Below are positions 1 through 10,511 of a stretch of DNA of 64,000 nucleotides, piece by piece. The position numbers and the translations under genes are program-made. The notes under the pieces are model-generated. The model was given only the letters and a program-made list of their open reading frames with translations, ran no database searches and had not been told where the DNA came from. Source of the DNA: Omphalotus guepiniiformis (taxonomy: Eukaryota > Basidiomycota > Agaricomycetes > Agaricales > Omphalotaceae); assembly GCA_028554645.1 (NCBI GenBank), contig JAQOOI010000043.1:62001-126000 (forward strand). The letters run 5' to 3'. The first letter of the stretch is position 1. The number at the start of each line of letters is the position of its first letter.

Positions 1-1255
1 CCCTCGACACTTTCCGTATCGCCTCTCGCCCCGGGATTACCATTCCAGTGTTGAGCACATCCCTGACTGGGTACCAGGTACATTTCAAAGCAAAGCTCTG
101 GCGGCTAAATTATCTCTTAACAGGAATCTCTTCCACAGGTGCAAGTTTCAAGACGAAAGCAAAAGAGTGGCGAAAACTGGCGCAAACGATGATTACGATG
201 CTATTTGAGACAGCTAAGCGGAATTTCGTGAGCTTTAGTCTACGGCCGCCCCATCTTCGAACTCTCTCATATGTATTCGTTCAGGACAATGGTTACGCTC
301 CTGCATCGTTTGTAACTGATGCGCTCAGAGACATCGACCCATTCCAGGACAGAGGCCTACAGGACGAACACATGAAATCTGTTGCCGGCACATTATATAC
401 TGGTGGCGTCACCACTCTGCCACCCGGGAAATACCTTTTCAACGCGATGTCTGTTTTAGGTGGCGTAGACTCGACTCTCACCGTCATGAGCGATTTTGTG
501 TTGGCAATGTTGATGTTTCCTGGTGTTCAACAGAAAGCGCAGCAAGAGCTCGATGCAGTCCTGGATGGTGCACTTCCTACGTTTGCGATGAGGAAAGATT
601 ACCGTATGTGACAGCAGTGGTGAAGGACTCCTTTAGGTGGAAGAACGTTGCGCCCATGGTGAGCACATCTCTTCTTTGCATCATACAGTGATGAAAATCT
701 CTCTCTTTATTTCTGTAGTCCAGGCTTTCCACGCGTGTTGGATGAAGAGGACGTATGTAACGGTTACCGAATTCCTAAAGGTTCTATCATTCTGCCGAAT
801 ATGTGGTAAGTACGCTCTGCATTTAGATCTTACAACGCTCATCTAGGCTATAGGGCGATGTTTCACGATGAGGTACGCGAGTCCTGATTTGCTTTATCGT
901 ACTCCACGTTCACCATCGTTTCATTGCTTATATGATTCCTTTCTTCAGAACGTATTTCCTGATCCTACACCTTTCAAACCCGAACGGTTCTTAGATGACG
1001 ATGGGAAAATCAATATGGAGCTAACGAAGCCCGAAGAGCTCGTATTTGAATATGGTTGTCGGTATGCCTTGGCTTGACAAAACTTGCTTCATATATGCTC
1101 ATCTATGTCGAGTATGCCCTGCGCGATACATGGCCTACTCCTCAGTGTGGATTACTATTGCTTCCTTGCTCAAACTCTATGGTATTTCGAAGGAATGAGA
1201 TAAAGAAGGTACCTTGGTAGAACCCATTTATGAGTATATCTCGACTGTAGCCTAA
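1..1255 (+). pseudogene. Cytochrome P450, decayed, 5' end outside window
   Basis: Exon pieces read in order as the C-terminal two thirds of a fungal P450. HIPDWVPG joins ASFKTKAKEWRKL across an intron at about 77-138. YTGG...DSTLT is the I-helix region. QKAQQELDAV follows, then the ExxR region VTAVVKDSFRWKN, then FPDPTPFKPERF. Three defects are visible. One base is missing near 586, between LPTF and DEERLPYV. The heme loop reads FEYGCR then CPARYMAY, where the family expects FGxGRRxCPG. An in-frame TGA lies at 1196-1198, followed by a still-readable tail that ends at a TAA. The remaining introns keep GT-AG ends, so the decay is recent. It resembles the intact P450 at 49507 but I could not measure identity. 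It is a pseudogene unless the frameshift is a sequence error; the altered heme loop argues against that. Confidence 0.85.
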
Positions 1256-3290
1256 GCACGAAATGCAATACGGTCAATTGAGTCTGGAACTAACTCGAGC
1301 CGCCTCATTGACTTCACGAATTCGGAGTGAAACGAGAATTCGTTCTTATGGCGGCACCATCCAGCCAAAAATTTGACGGTTAAGCGGGCCTCCGGTTTGA
1401 TCGGAGCGACCTTAAATGTATATGTACATAATAAGTGTATATTAGTCAGCATTTTCTCTGCCCTCGTTTTTGCGCACTATGGCCAGTTAAGCTGGCCTCC
1501 GGTTAAGTTGGTTGTCATTGCCCGAGACCTGATTAGTCAGCGTTTCTCTCCCCTCGGTTTTGGGTTTAACTGCCAATACACTGGGTTCCCACGCATGTTA
1601 TCTGCCATGTTATCTGCCATCCCGGTTTTGGTACCAGTATATCTCCTCTTGTAGCTACTTTCTTGCCTCAAGAAAATTGTTATAGCTTAATTATAGTGTC
1701 TAGTAATATATGTTGAGCTATAATTATTTTTATGGGTTGTGCATCTCACACATTTAAGCAAAATGTTATCTGCCACTGTACTGTGGCAGATAACATGGCA
1801 GATAACAAGCGCGCGGCAAAACCGGTTACTCATCCGGATTGCCGGGTGCAAGCCACATGGCACTCGCATGGCACTTTCCTGAGTGCCGTCTGGTGTATGC
1901 ACAGTACCCTGCAAAGTATGTCTCAGGTAGGCTGCAAAGGAGGAGATGGGGGCAGGGTCTGTACATTTACAAAGCAGCAAAACCCATAGATAATGTACAT
2001 TTGAATAGTCTCAAAATGATACTGCACTGTTACTACAATTCAGACTAAGAAACTCTGAGAATTTGTATAATTAGGGAGTAATAAACCTGAATATATATTG
2101 TAGTATGTAGCCCATGTAACTTTATTGGAATTCTACTTATATTTTTGAAGAGAGATGCAAAATCCATAAGTGCAATGAACATGAAGTCGGAAATCCGGCA
2201 TTTCTTGTGAACTATTGCTAAATTTGGAAACGCGGCAACTACGGCTTGACTCATGTGATCAGACCGCCGGCAATTTCGTGAAATTTCTTTTTCCCCCCTT
2301 TTTTTCTTTTTTTCCCTTTCTTTTTGGTCATGAGATACCCAGTGTATCCATGGGAAAACCCGGTTTTGCGCTCCGTGTTAAGCTGGCCTCCGGTTCAATC
2401 AGTCCGTCCTTGCATGAGGCTCATTCTGCCCCTCGTTTTTGTGCTCCATTCCATTGGTAGGGCTGGGTTAGGAATTATTTTGAGCTTATTATGAAAAACA
2501 CCATAAACATAAGATATTCTAGGGGGATAAACAAATGGCATGTATTTAACATGTTTTTTAAATTCAAGAAAAAACACATTTTTTGTAAGAAACATGTAAT
2601 TCTTTACATTCTGTCTGTAGATTGCAGGTGAAGACAGAGTACAATAGCTTGAATCTCACTGTGCATTAGTCACAGGTAATTCCATAGAATTATTAACTAA
2701 ATGAAGATCCTAAGTATGTCTGAGTCTGCCGTCAAAACTGAATTCGTTCCCGCCTGTGTCCTATGATGCAGGCTGACAGTCCAAGTTGTAAACCACTTTG
2801 GATCGACCTTTCGTTCGTAATTCCGACCTGCTGATAAATTTACCCAGCGTATTCTTCGTATTAAAATGCATAAGTACCTGTAATTGAGCCAGCCACAGCA
2901 GAAGTTGTAATTCCACGACATTTTTCACGCCCAGAAGCCACGATACTTTACGATACTTTTATGATTTCGCACAAAACCAGCAAAGTCTGGCATTTTACGA
3001 TACCTTTCATTATTTACATCACAGTTGGGTTCGTCGAGGTCGCACATCTACCTTAGTCTCTAGTAGGCGTAGACGAACTAGGGTTTGCATTACGAGCTAG
3101 GCTCCTACTGCATATGGTTGAGCGTATTTTATGATAAAATTCACTGTTTTTGCATGTACCCAGTTAGTATGCAAAAATACTCATTAAAGACATTAATTAT
3201 CATAAAAATTTAATTCACTACTGAAGTCAAAGTCAACTCCATAATCATCAAGCACCAACTTTAATTCCTCTCTTTAAATCTAAACATCAT
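1256..3290. repeat. Repeat-rich non-coding stretch
   Basis: No gene is recognised here. A short motif beginning GTTAAGCGGGCCTCCGG or GTTAAGCTGGCCTCCGG occurs at about 1379, 1486 and 2377. Two of the copies lie near similar text of the form ATTAGTCAGC...CCCTCG (1441 and 1531), so these look like pieces of one dispersed repeat. GGCCAG-TTAAG-CTGGCC at 1481-1497 is a perfect 6-base stem. Short open frames here carry no family motif. Confidence 0.5.
1597..1806. mobile_element. MITE-like element with doubled 12-base inverted repeats
   Basis: The left end, 1597-1618, is two near-complete copies of GTTATCTGCCAT in a row. The right end, 1785-1806, is its exact reverse complement over 22 bases. The interior of about 170 bases has no coding sequence, and the right half folds into a further 14-base stem with a 6-base loop (1763-1796). 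This matches a small non-autonomous inverted-repeat element. I could not see a convincing target-site duplication, so the exact ends and the parent family are unknown. Confidence 0.5.
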
Positions 3291-3299
3291 CCTGTCTCA

Positions 3300-4260
3300 T
3301 AAGAGGTTTCTTAACTTTTTGCAAATGAGCTAGAAATGAGTCATGGAAGGCAATTCTTTTCAATGTCTTCACTCATGGCCACAAAGGATAATTCAACTAA
3401 AGCAAATTCCTCCTCACCAAGAAAGATAGTTGCCTTGTCTAAGGTCAAACCTTGATTCTTGTGAATTGTTATAGCCCAAGCCAGTGTTAGCTCTATTAGC
3501 TGTGTTATGTTCAATTCAGTGTCACCCTCTAGTATTCCATTTAACTGTTAAGCAATGGGAATCCAAGGAAGATTAACTTCTTCCAGGCCTAGATTGGAGG
3601 ACCTATACCAAATCTCAGCACAATGCTTGTTGTGAAGTAATGTTGCCATCTAGTATCCTTCACAATCTACAGCTATACTACAGAAGATAGATGCTCATGC
3701 AGAGCATTTGCAGAAGAGATATACCAATCTTTCCTGACAAAGTCTCTTACACCATTCACCAGCTTATTCAAGCATTAGGGCTTTAACTTAGAGCTACTAA
3801 ATATCATAATAAGTCCACAGATTCCTTGAAATCATGATTCTATCATCATCAGCCAAAAGGATCTTTTGTCAAATTTGAAATGTTCATCAGGAGAGAGATA
3901 TTTCCTAAAGTGAGTTCTGCATTGCTGATAACCAGCAGAGGTAGGTTCATGATCCCTCAGACAAAGGAGCACATCTCTAAACAGCTTATGCTCTGGATTA
4001 CCTCTAGATTGACAAAAGATTTGAGTCAGAGTAATACTAGATTTGGTGAGAGAATGATATGTCTGAAAATTTCCAACTTTTGAAAGTGATAGATGACTGT
4101 TTGGCTTCTGATGAGTAATGGAGTAGAGAGGAGACACTTCAACTGACGAGAGCTGAGCAACTTATTCTCCAAAAAGCAGAGTGAGAATATCACCTACAAC
4201 TTCATCATGATTTTTTTAGGATTTTGTCTGAGTTTTTTGAAACAATAATAAGCTGTATTG
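3300..4260 (-). pseudogene. Pif1/Helitron-type helicase remnant
   Basis: Read on the minus strand, 4137-3832 gives ITLTQIFCQSRGNPEHKLF followed by RDVLLCLRDHEPT, and LSPDEHFKFD, which fits the middle of fungal Pif1-like helicases. Further on, about 3540-3380 gives LTLAWAITIHKNQGLTLDKA and then ELSFVAMSEDIE, the motif VI region (AITIHKSQG, then SFVAMSR) of Pif1 helicases, including those carried by Helitrons. Frameshifts and stops interrupt it. No Rep domain and no certain Helitron ends were found, so a Helitron origin is an inference; a stray Pif1-like gene fragment is the alternative. The stretch is nearly free of CpG, unlike the DNA from 4390 onward. Confidence 0.7.
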
Positions 4261-4261
4261 A

Positions 4262-5066
4262 TACTATTGAATGGAAGGAACCTCTTCCCAGAACTCTCAG
4301 GGGAAAAGAGGAAAAGAAACTGATTTATTTCTACATTCTTAAATCTGCTTACAGCTGCGGCACATTAAAGCTCTGTATTTACTTGTGTTGTGTCGAAACG
4401 TAGCGCCGCGCGCGGTGGCTGTGCAACGGATTTTGGGTCACCCTCTACAATTGGGCTCGCTTACGCTCACCCAATAACATTAATGTAAACATGTAAACAA
4501 GTTTCAAAGGAAGATGTCGCCGCCACCGTTTTAATGCGCAGTGTGTTTGTAGGTGTTTCACACTACCTTCATCCAAAACCATCACAATCGCGTTTCTCGC
4601 TCAACGCTGTATTTTCAAACTTTACTATCAAGAGCTCTTCCACTTACAAGTTACGCTTGGGTGTCTCAGTGTAAATACTGTGTCAAATGAAATGAAAGGA
4701 GTGATAGATCCACGATCTATCGTACACGCAGGTTAACACTCCTACCTCACCATACTAGTTCATTCACCCTTCACTGGTATCCTACAGGCTACGAGTGTCG
4801 CATTCAATTTCAGTACAACATCGATACTGAGCTCGTCTCAGATGGCTTGTCTGTTTGAAATTGGATAACTTCGGGATCACCCGTCCGTGCCTCGAATCTC
4901 ATTTGCCGCCCTCCTTATCTATGCCGACAGTCCTTCTCTGGCCCCGGCGCAAATTTTCGAGTCTCTTGCAAGCTTGGCTCCAGCTTATAACTCAGCTCAG
5001 ATGGTTCTTCTTCCCTAGCGCTCTTGGTCGCCTTCCTTTATCGAAGAGAGCTCACGGTCATTCAGA
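4262..5066. other. Intergenic, upstream of the permease
   Basis: No gene recognised. CpG becomes frequent again near 4390 (CGCCGCGCGCGG), marking the edge of the helicase remnant. GATAGAT and ATCTATC form a short stem at about 4704-4722. The last few hundred bases presumably hold the promoter of the permease gene. Confidence 0.4.
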
Positions 5067-7142
5067 ATGGGATCTATCACTAAATTAACGCGACGCATAG
5101 CCGAGAAGTGCGAGCTTTCGGCAAAAGAGGACGAGCACGAACGTACTGATGCTTGGTCGAATCGTGATCTCATTCCTTTACCTCCTTCGTATGTTTCCTC
5201 TCCGATAGCACTTCGAATGACACTCACGTCATAGTAGGCGTCGCACTTGGGGTTTTTTTGAATATTGTGGTTATTGGACCTTGGGCTCTCTAAATGTACG
5301 AAACCACTTATGCATCTCCAAACTGTTTAATGAACTCCCATCAGGTCGCAACATGGCAGATGCCCAACACCTTCTTGACGGCCGGACTCTCTGTTGGACA
5401 ATCTATGGGCGTCATCATCGTTGGTCGATTTATTGTCGGGCTATTTGCGACTCTAGTTGCATGGTGTGGTTTACGCTGGCATATCGGGTTCACTATCCAG
5501 AATCGATTCTCATGGGGCATGCGTGGAAGTTATATTCCGCTCATACAACGAGTGATGTTGAATTTCATCTGGAATGCGAGTCAGGCTTGGACGGGAGGGA
5601 AGCTTGTTGCAGTCATTTTGACGGCGATGTGGCCGAGTTTTCAGAATTTGAACAATCATTGTTCGTTGTCTCGCCTTATCCTGATGTATAGATGATTAAC
5701 TTTCTGTTTTTACTTAGCACTGCCTGGAAACACGCCAGCCAAGGTTTCAGAAATGGTCGGCTTCTTTGTCTTTTGGTTCTGTTCTCTGCCGTTCCTCTGG
5801 ATACCACCTGAAAGATTCCGCATTCCATTCCAAGTGATCACTGTCTATTGTAGTATTGCGATGATATGCATGCGTACGTTCATGAAACTCCCCCATCGAG
5901 CGTGTTATTAACTTGTTTCTGTCTTAGTTATCTGGTCTCTCTCCGTTGCTCACGGTGTTGGCGCGATTTTCTACCGAGGCACCAATATTTCATCTTCCTG
6001 GTCTACGGCGTGGGTCATGCTTAGATGCATCAACACCGTCATTGGTGGAAAAGCTGCTGGGTATGCTTCTTCACAATTACATCTGTACCTAATTAACACC
6101 TTCTGAATAGTATGACCAATGGCTCAGACTTCGGTCGTTATGCACGCTCTCCTCACCCAGCTCGCTCTTTCATCTCTGGAACAATCGCATGCCTTTTCTG
6201 CACCGGAACGATGGTCAGTTTCGTCGGTCTTGTCGTTACGGCTGCATCACAGAAAATATATGGCGAGATATACTGGAACCCTCCCGACCTGTTGCTGAGG
6301 ATGATGCAAGATGATGATGGGAATATCACAAGTTCGAAAGCTAGGGCTGGGGTGTTTTTCTTATCTGTTGGGTTTGCGCTTACTGTACGTTTCAACTGCC
6401 TTGCTTTCCAAGACTGCGAACTCAATCATAGTTTCAGTCAGGGTTTGAGAACATCTGTGGCAACGCTGTAGCAGGCGGCATCGACCTTGCTGGAATGTTC
6501 CCTCGATACGTCAACATCCGTCGAGGCGCTATCATCACTTTCTTTGCAGCATGGATCGTGCAACCATGGCAGCTCGTTAACCGTGCCGCTACTTTCGTCA
6601 CCGTTCTCTCGTCCTTCTCTGTCTTCCTTGCCCCGATGATGGGCATTATGGTTTGCGATTACTTCATCCTTCGTAAGCAGAAGATCAAGTTGAGTTGGTT
6701 GTACGACCCCAAAGGCGGCTACTACTTTACAAAGGGTTTCAATTGGAGGACATTCCCTATCTGGGTTGCTGGATGGGCACCGACGGTTGGAGGGCTGAAT
6801 AAGACTGTTGAGGCTGATGCCACAGCTCCGAAAGCGCTGTTCGAGCTGTATTATATCTCGTTCTTCCTTGGTATGCTCTGATTGTTTTGATATCTCTTGC
6901 TTACACTGACTCGTGTGACAGGGTTCTTCATATCGTTCGTTCTATTCTACATAGTGAATGCTGTCTTCCCTCCAGATAATATCGGGCAGATTGATGATGT
7001 CGATGTCTTCGGAGCTTTCACACCGGACGAGTGCAAGCGGTTGGGTGTAGTTCCCGCTCTTGATGGGAATTCTAGTTCGTTCGAGAATGACGGCGAAGGA
7101 AAGGAGAGCGAGTCGATAGAAAAGGTTCCAATTGAATTATAA
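5067..7142 (+). CDS. NCS1-family nucleobase/allantoin-type permease
   Basis: Predicted plasma-membrane cation symporter for uracil, uridine, allantoin or a related base (Fur4/Dal4/Fui1 branch of NCS1). Eight exons: 5067-5188, 5238-5295, 5345-5660, 5718-5873, 5928-6060, 6111-6384, 6438-6870, 6922-7142. They sum to 571 codons (570 residues), the usual family size. Signatures: NRDLIPLPPSRRTWGFF at about residues 34-50, RFSWGMRGSYIPLIQR then NFIWNASQAWTGGKL around 112-150, NGSDFGRYAR in the middle, and NAVAGGIDLAGMFPRYVNIR, all followed by hydrophobic helices. Both ends are hydrophilic. The start ATG is the first in the open frame and gives the expected short cytoplasmic N-terminus. The substrate cannot be fixed from sequence alone. 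Confidence 0.93.
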
Positions 7143-7471
7143 TACTCTTACCTTACGAATATTCGAACTTGCATTAAATGCAATGATTTTGCTTACTAGT
7201 AATAGTATATAGTAGTATCAATGCTGAAGCGCTGAAGCGCCTACAGCTGACAAAGTGCCGACGGGTATTCCGCGAGATTGTCAGCACCTATTACGCAAAG
7301 AATGTCAAAAAGTAAGCAGGGTCGCTGCTTACGCTGCTTAGATGTCAAGATTCTTTCAAATTTTTGATGGTGGCCCAGGCCCCAAACTCAGAGACTGCAA
7401 CGTTGACTCATTCGTTACATATATAACTTTGCATCGGATGCTATGGCAAGCAAAACTCCTTCTCGTCCACA
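7143..7471. other. Intergenic spacer
   Basis: Non-coding. GCTGAAGCGCTGAAGCGC at about 7223 is a short direct repeat. The AT-rich ACATATATAACTTTG at about 7418 is a possible core promoter for the next gene. Confidence 0.4.
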
Positions 7472-8820
7472 ATGTCCTCCGAAAAGAAAGATACTAAACG
7501 CAATGTCTTGATTATTGGTGCTGGCATGGCTGGGGTAAACTTAGCTCGCACACTCTCTAGCTCTCTCAACCCTTCAACCCACAACTTAATTCTCATCGAC
7601 CCACGACCATTTGTAATTCTACTCCCAGCAGCTCTACGTCTCGTCGTATCCGACATTGACAATCTCGAAGAGCAAGTCCTAGTACCATTCGACAAAGTAT
7701 TTCACAATGGGAACGGGACTTTCATTCAAGCTTCCGCTACGAATATCGACTTCTCGTCGGACGAGAAGGCTCAGGGCAGCGTTACACTGAGCACAGGCGA
7801 TGTTCTGCCATATGACATCCTCGTGTTAGCAACCGGCTCGAAATGGGCTGGACCGTTAGCTTTCCCGGAAGCTGCAGACGATGTACACGCGTTCATTAAA
7901 CAACGAAGGGAAGAGTTTGCTGGGGCTAAGGATATTCTCTTGGTAGGTGGAGGTGCGGTTGGTATTGGTGCGTATCATTGATTCCTTCTCTGTGAACCCT
8001 CAGGGACTAATTTTCCTTTACACTTTACAGAGCTCGCTGGCGAAATCAAAGACGTGTGGCCAGATAAGGCTGTCACTATAATACACCGCGAATCACGCCT
8101 TCTCAACAAGACGTACCCAGACAAGTTCCGCATCGGAATGGAGCAACAATTGAAAGCGAGAGGTGTCACTGTTATTACCGGTGACTCGATCGAGGATTTA
8201 CCAGAGGTTGGGGCTAAGATCCCAGAGTCGGGACTGGTCACGAAAGAAGGAAAGGTGTTGAAGCCTGATTTAGTCGTAAGTCCTTCCATCAACCTAGCGG
8301 AATATATAATCTTACAGTATTACTTTATTACAGTCCCAGACATGGGGTATCCGACCTGCCACTTCCTTCCTTGCCCCTTACCTCCTCAGCGATTCGGGTT
8401 TCGTCAAGGTCCTACCAACGCTACAATTGCCCTCCCATCCAAATGTCTTCGCCATCGGCGATATCATCGACTGGAACGAGCAAAAACAAGTCGCCAAAGC
8501 AACTTACGGACACATTCCTGTCGTCACCAAGAATATCTTGAAGTATATCGCTTTGACTGAAGCTGGGAAAAAGGTGGATTTGGATAAGAGCGGGGCGAAA
8601 TATAAAGGCAGTTTTGAGATGATTCTCGTTACGAATGGAAAGGTATGTGGGGCTTGCTGGTCTTTTCTGTATTTGCTAATGACATTGTGGCTTGTTGCAG
8701 ACGAGCGGGATGGCGTATTTAGGTATGCTATGGGGATTTGTTTTTGGCGCCTGGTTTGCGAGGCTCCTCAAGTCTAAAGATCTGATGGTGTCGAAAATGC
8801 GTGCTGGACTTGGGTATTAG
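7472..8820 (+). CDS. FSP1/AMID-like FAD-dependent NAD(P)H oxidoreductase
   Basis: Pyridine nucleotide-disulfide oxidoreductase fold of the AIF2/AMID/FSP1 group, which reduces quinone-type acceptors with NAD(P)H. Four exons: 7472-7967, 8031-8275, 8334-8642, 8701-8820; 390 codons including stop, close to the family length of about 370. FAD site VLIIGAGMAGVNLA lies at residues 12-25. The NAD(P)H site ILLVGGGAVGIELAGE is at about 153-168 and crosses intron 1. The second FAD contact NVFAIGDIIDW is at about 284-294. TWGIRPATSFL precedes it. No redox CxxC is visible, as expected for this group. The C-terminus has a hydrophobic stretch, GMLWGFVFGAWFARLL, which may contact a membrane. No classical targeting peptide is seen, so the site of action is uncertain. 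Confidence 0.9.
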
Positions 8821-10024
8821 CTGTCGTTGCGGGTTGTATGCACTAGTATACCCAGGCTAAGATTCTTGTTGTTTTCTTTTCTGTTGGTATTGCGCCGTGT
8901 AGGTACAGGGGATACCCTATGTATTAGAAGAATGTACCGCATTTACAATTGTAATACAGGCCACCTAATCATGTTGCCTATTGCGCACACTGCAAACACG
9001 CATCGTACAAGATCGTACAGTGATACCGATAAGCTCGACAACTCGCTATACTAATTTCAGGCTGTACTTACTACACAGCTGTCGCAGATCTCTTCTCTGT
9101 ATAATTCTTGAGCTGCTCCGAGATGCCGCCGCAGCGGCCCGCAGGCCAGGCTGTGTATTATGAATCAAACTCCGGTAAAACATATTAAAATTGGTCGTCA
9201 TGGCGATCTTTTGACTTTCGCGGTTTTTGCGGTTTACAGCCTCTGCGAGATTCTCAGTTGAGGCAGCCATGATTCGCCGTCAAATGAAGCTGCACATCGC
9301 TGATAGAGTTTATCAATTCTCGCCAAAACTCAGAGAAAGAGGATATCTACTCATTCGTGGTTCGAAGAGAGAGTGAAAGGCGCCACGTTGTATTCTGGGT
9401 TTGGGGAAGAAACAAATAAGGTCAAACAATAATCCGTAAACGGAGCCCGACCTGGAACCGCTTGACCTCCATCAACCCTGCCTTTTCACCATTCAAAGCT
9501 CTTATTTCCAATCTGATCTGGCTGGCTTCATAACATTTGGATTACTTCAAAATCACTTTGTCTCTGCTATAGCCTTTGAAAGGACCCGCTGAAAGAAACG
9601 GGTCAGCCCAGGATACCCCATTGTTTCATTATTTTCCCCTTTCTTTCAGTTGTTGAAAGAAATCGACAAGGCGATAAAAGCAGTAAATTAGTACGTGGCC
9701 ATACCTTTTCTGTCTTCAATCGCCCTCAATTTACTCTTGCTTCAGCCGAATCCATCCAATTGGCCTTGCGTTATCTTGGCTCCCGTTACTAGTGCTACTT
9801 GTGGCCGTATTCGTTATTCACATTCGTCTGAGGAGCCGCACTATCTGGAATTGAACGGCCGAGAAAATAGAGAATCCATAGAAACATGGGATCTTCAGTG
9901 ATGGGCGAGTCTCCGAAAGGTGAGCACCAGTTATGATCTTCATCTATCCTTTTTCTTCCAGACTTCATTTCGGGTTTTTTTCTTCGGCGTGTATAAGTCG
10001 TGTTGCATATTGGTGCCCATAAAC
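8821..10024. other. Intergenic
   Basis: No gene recognised. GACCCG and CGGGTC form a stem at 9583-9604, and a second copy of CTTTCTTTCAG with GAAAGAAA lies close by (9640-9660). ATGs at 9886 and 9901 lead in phase to a good donor (GTGAGC at 9920) and are candidate first exons for the SH3 gene. Confidence 0.4.
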
Positions 10025-10511
10025 ATGTCACCTGCCGCTGGTGCAAGTTTATCTTCACGAATACCCTTCTGCTGCTGGCGGGTCCAACATGTCGTGGACG
10101 ACATACCTTTCTTTCCTCGTTTCTATTTTCTTATCGTCTTGCTTTGTTCTTCTCTTCCAATCTCGTCAACTTCGCCGTCGTTGGCGGTTCCAATGGCTCA
10201 GCAGGTGGGCGGGACACCTTGGTCAGTTGCGCCTCCCGTTTATGCCGGTGGTTGCTGTGATAGTTGGCTCAATGCAACCTTTCCAACTATTGTTGCTTCC
10301 TTTATATCGTTATCTCATCTAGCGCTCGCTGCTCTATATATCCTGGTTTCCTGGTTTCCTATTTCTCTCATCACATCAGTCTTGTAACCATACTGACTAT
10401 TTTTGTTTCTATTCAGCCGGTGGCGATAGAACCCGTCTCTCTCTTTCAATCAATACACCACCCTCTTCGTCACCATTCCCATCGCCTTCGTCATCCTTTC
10501 TGCCGCCGCCC

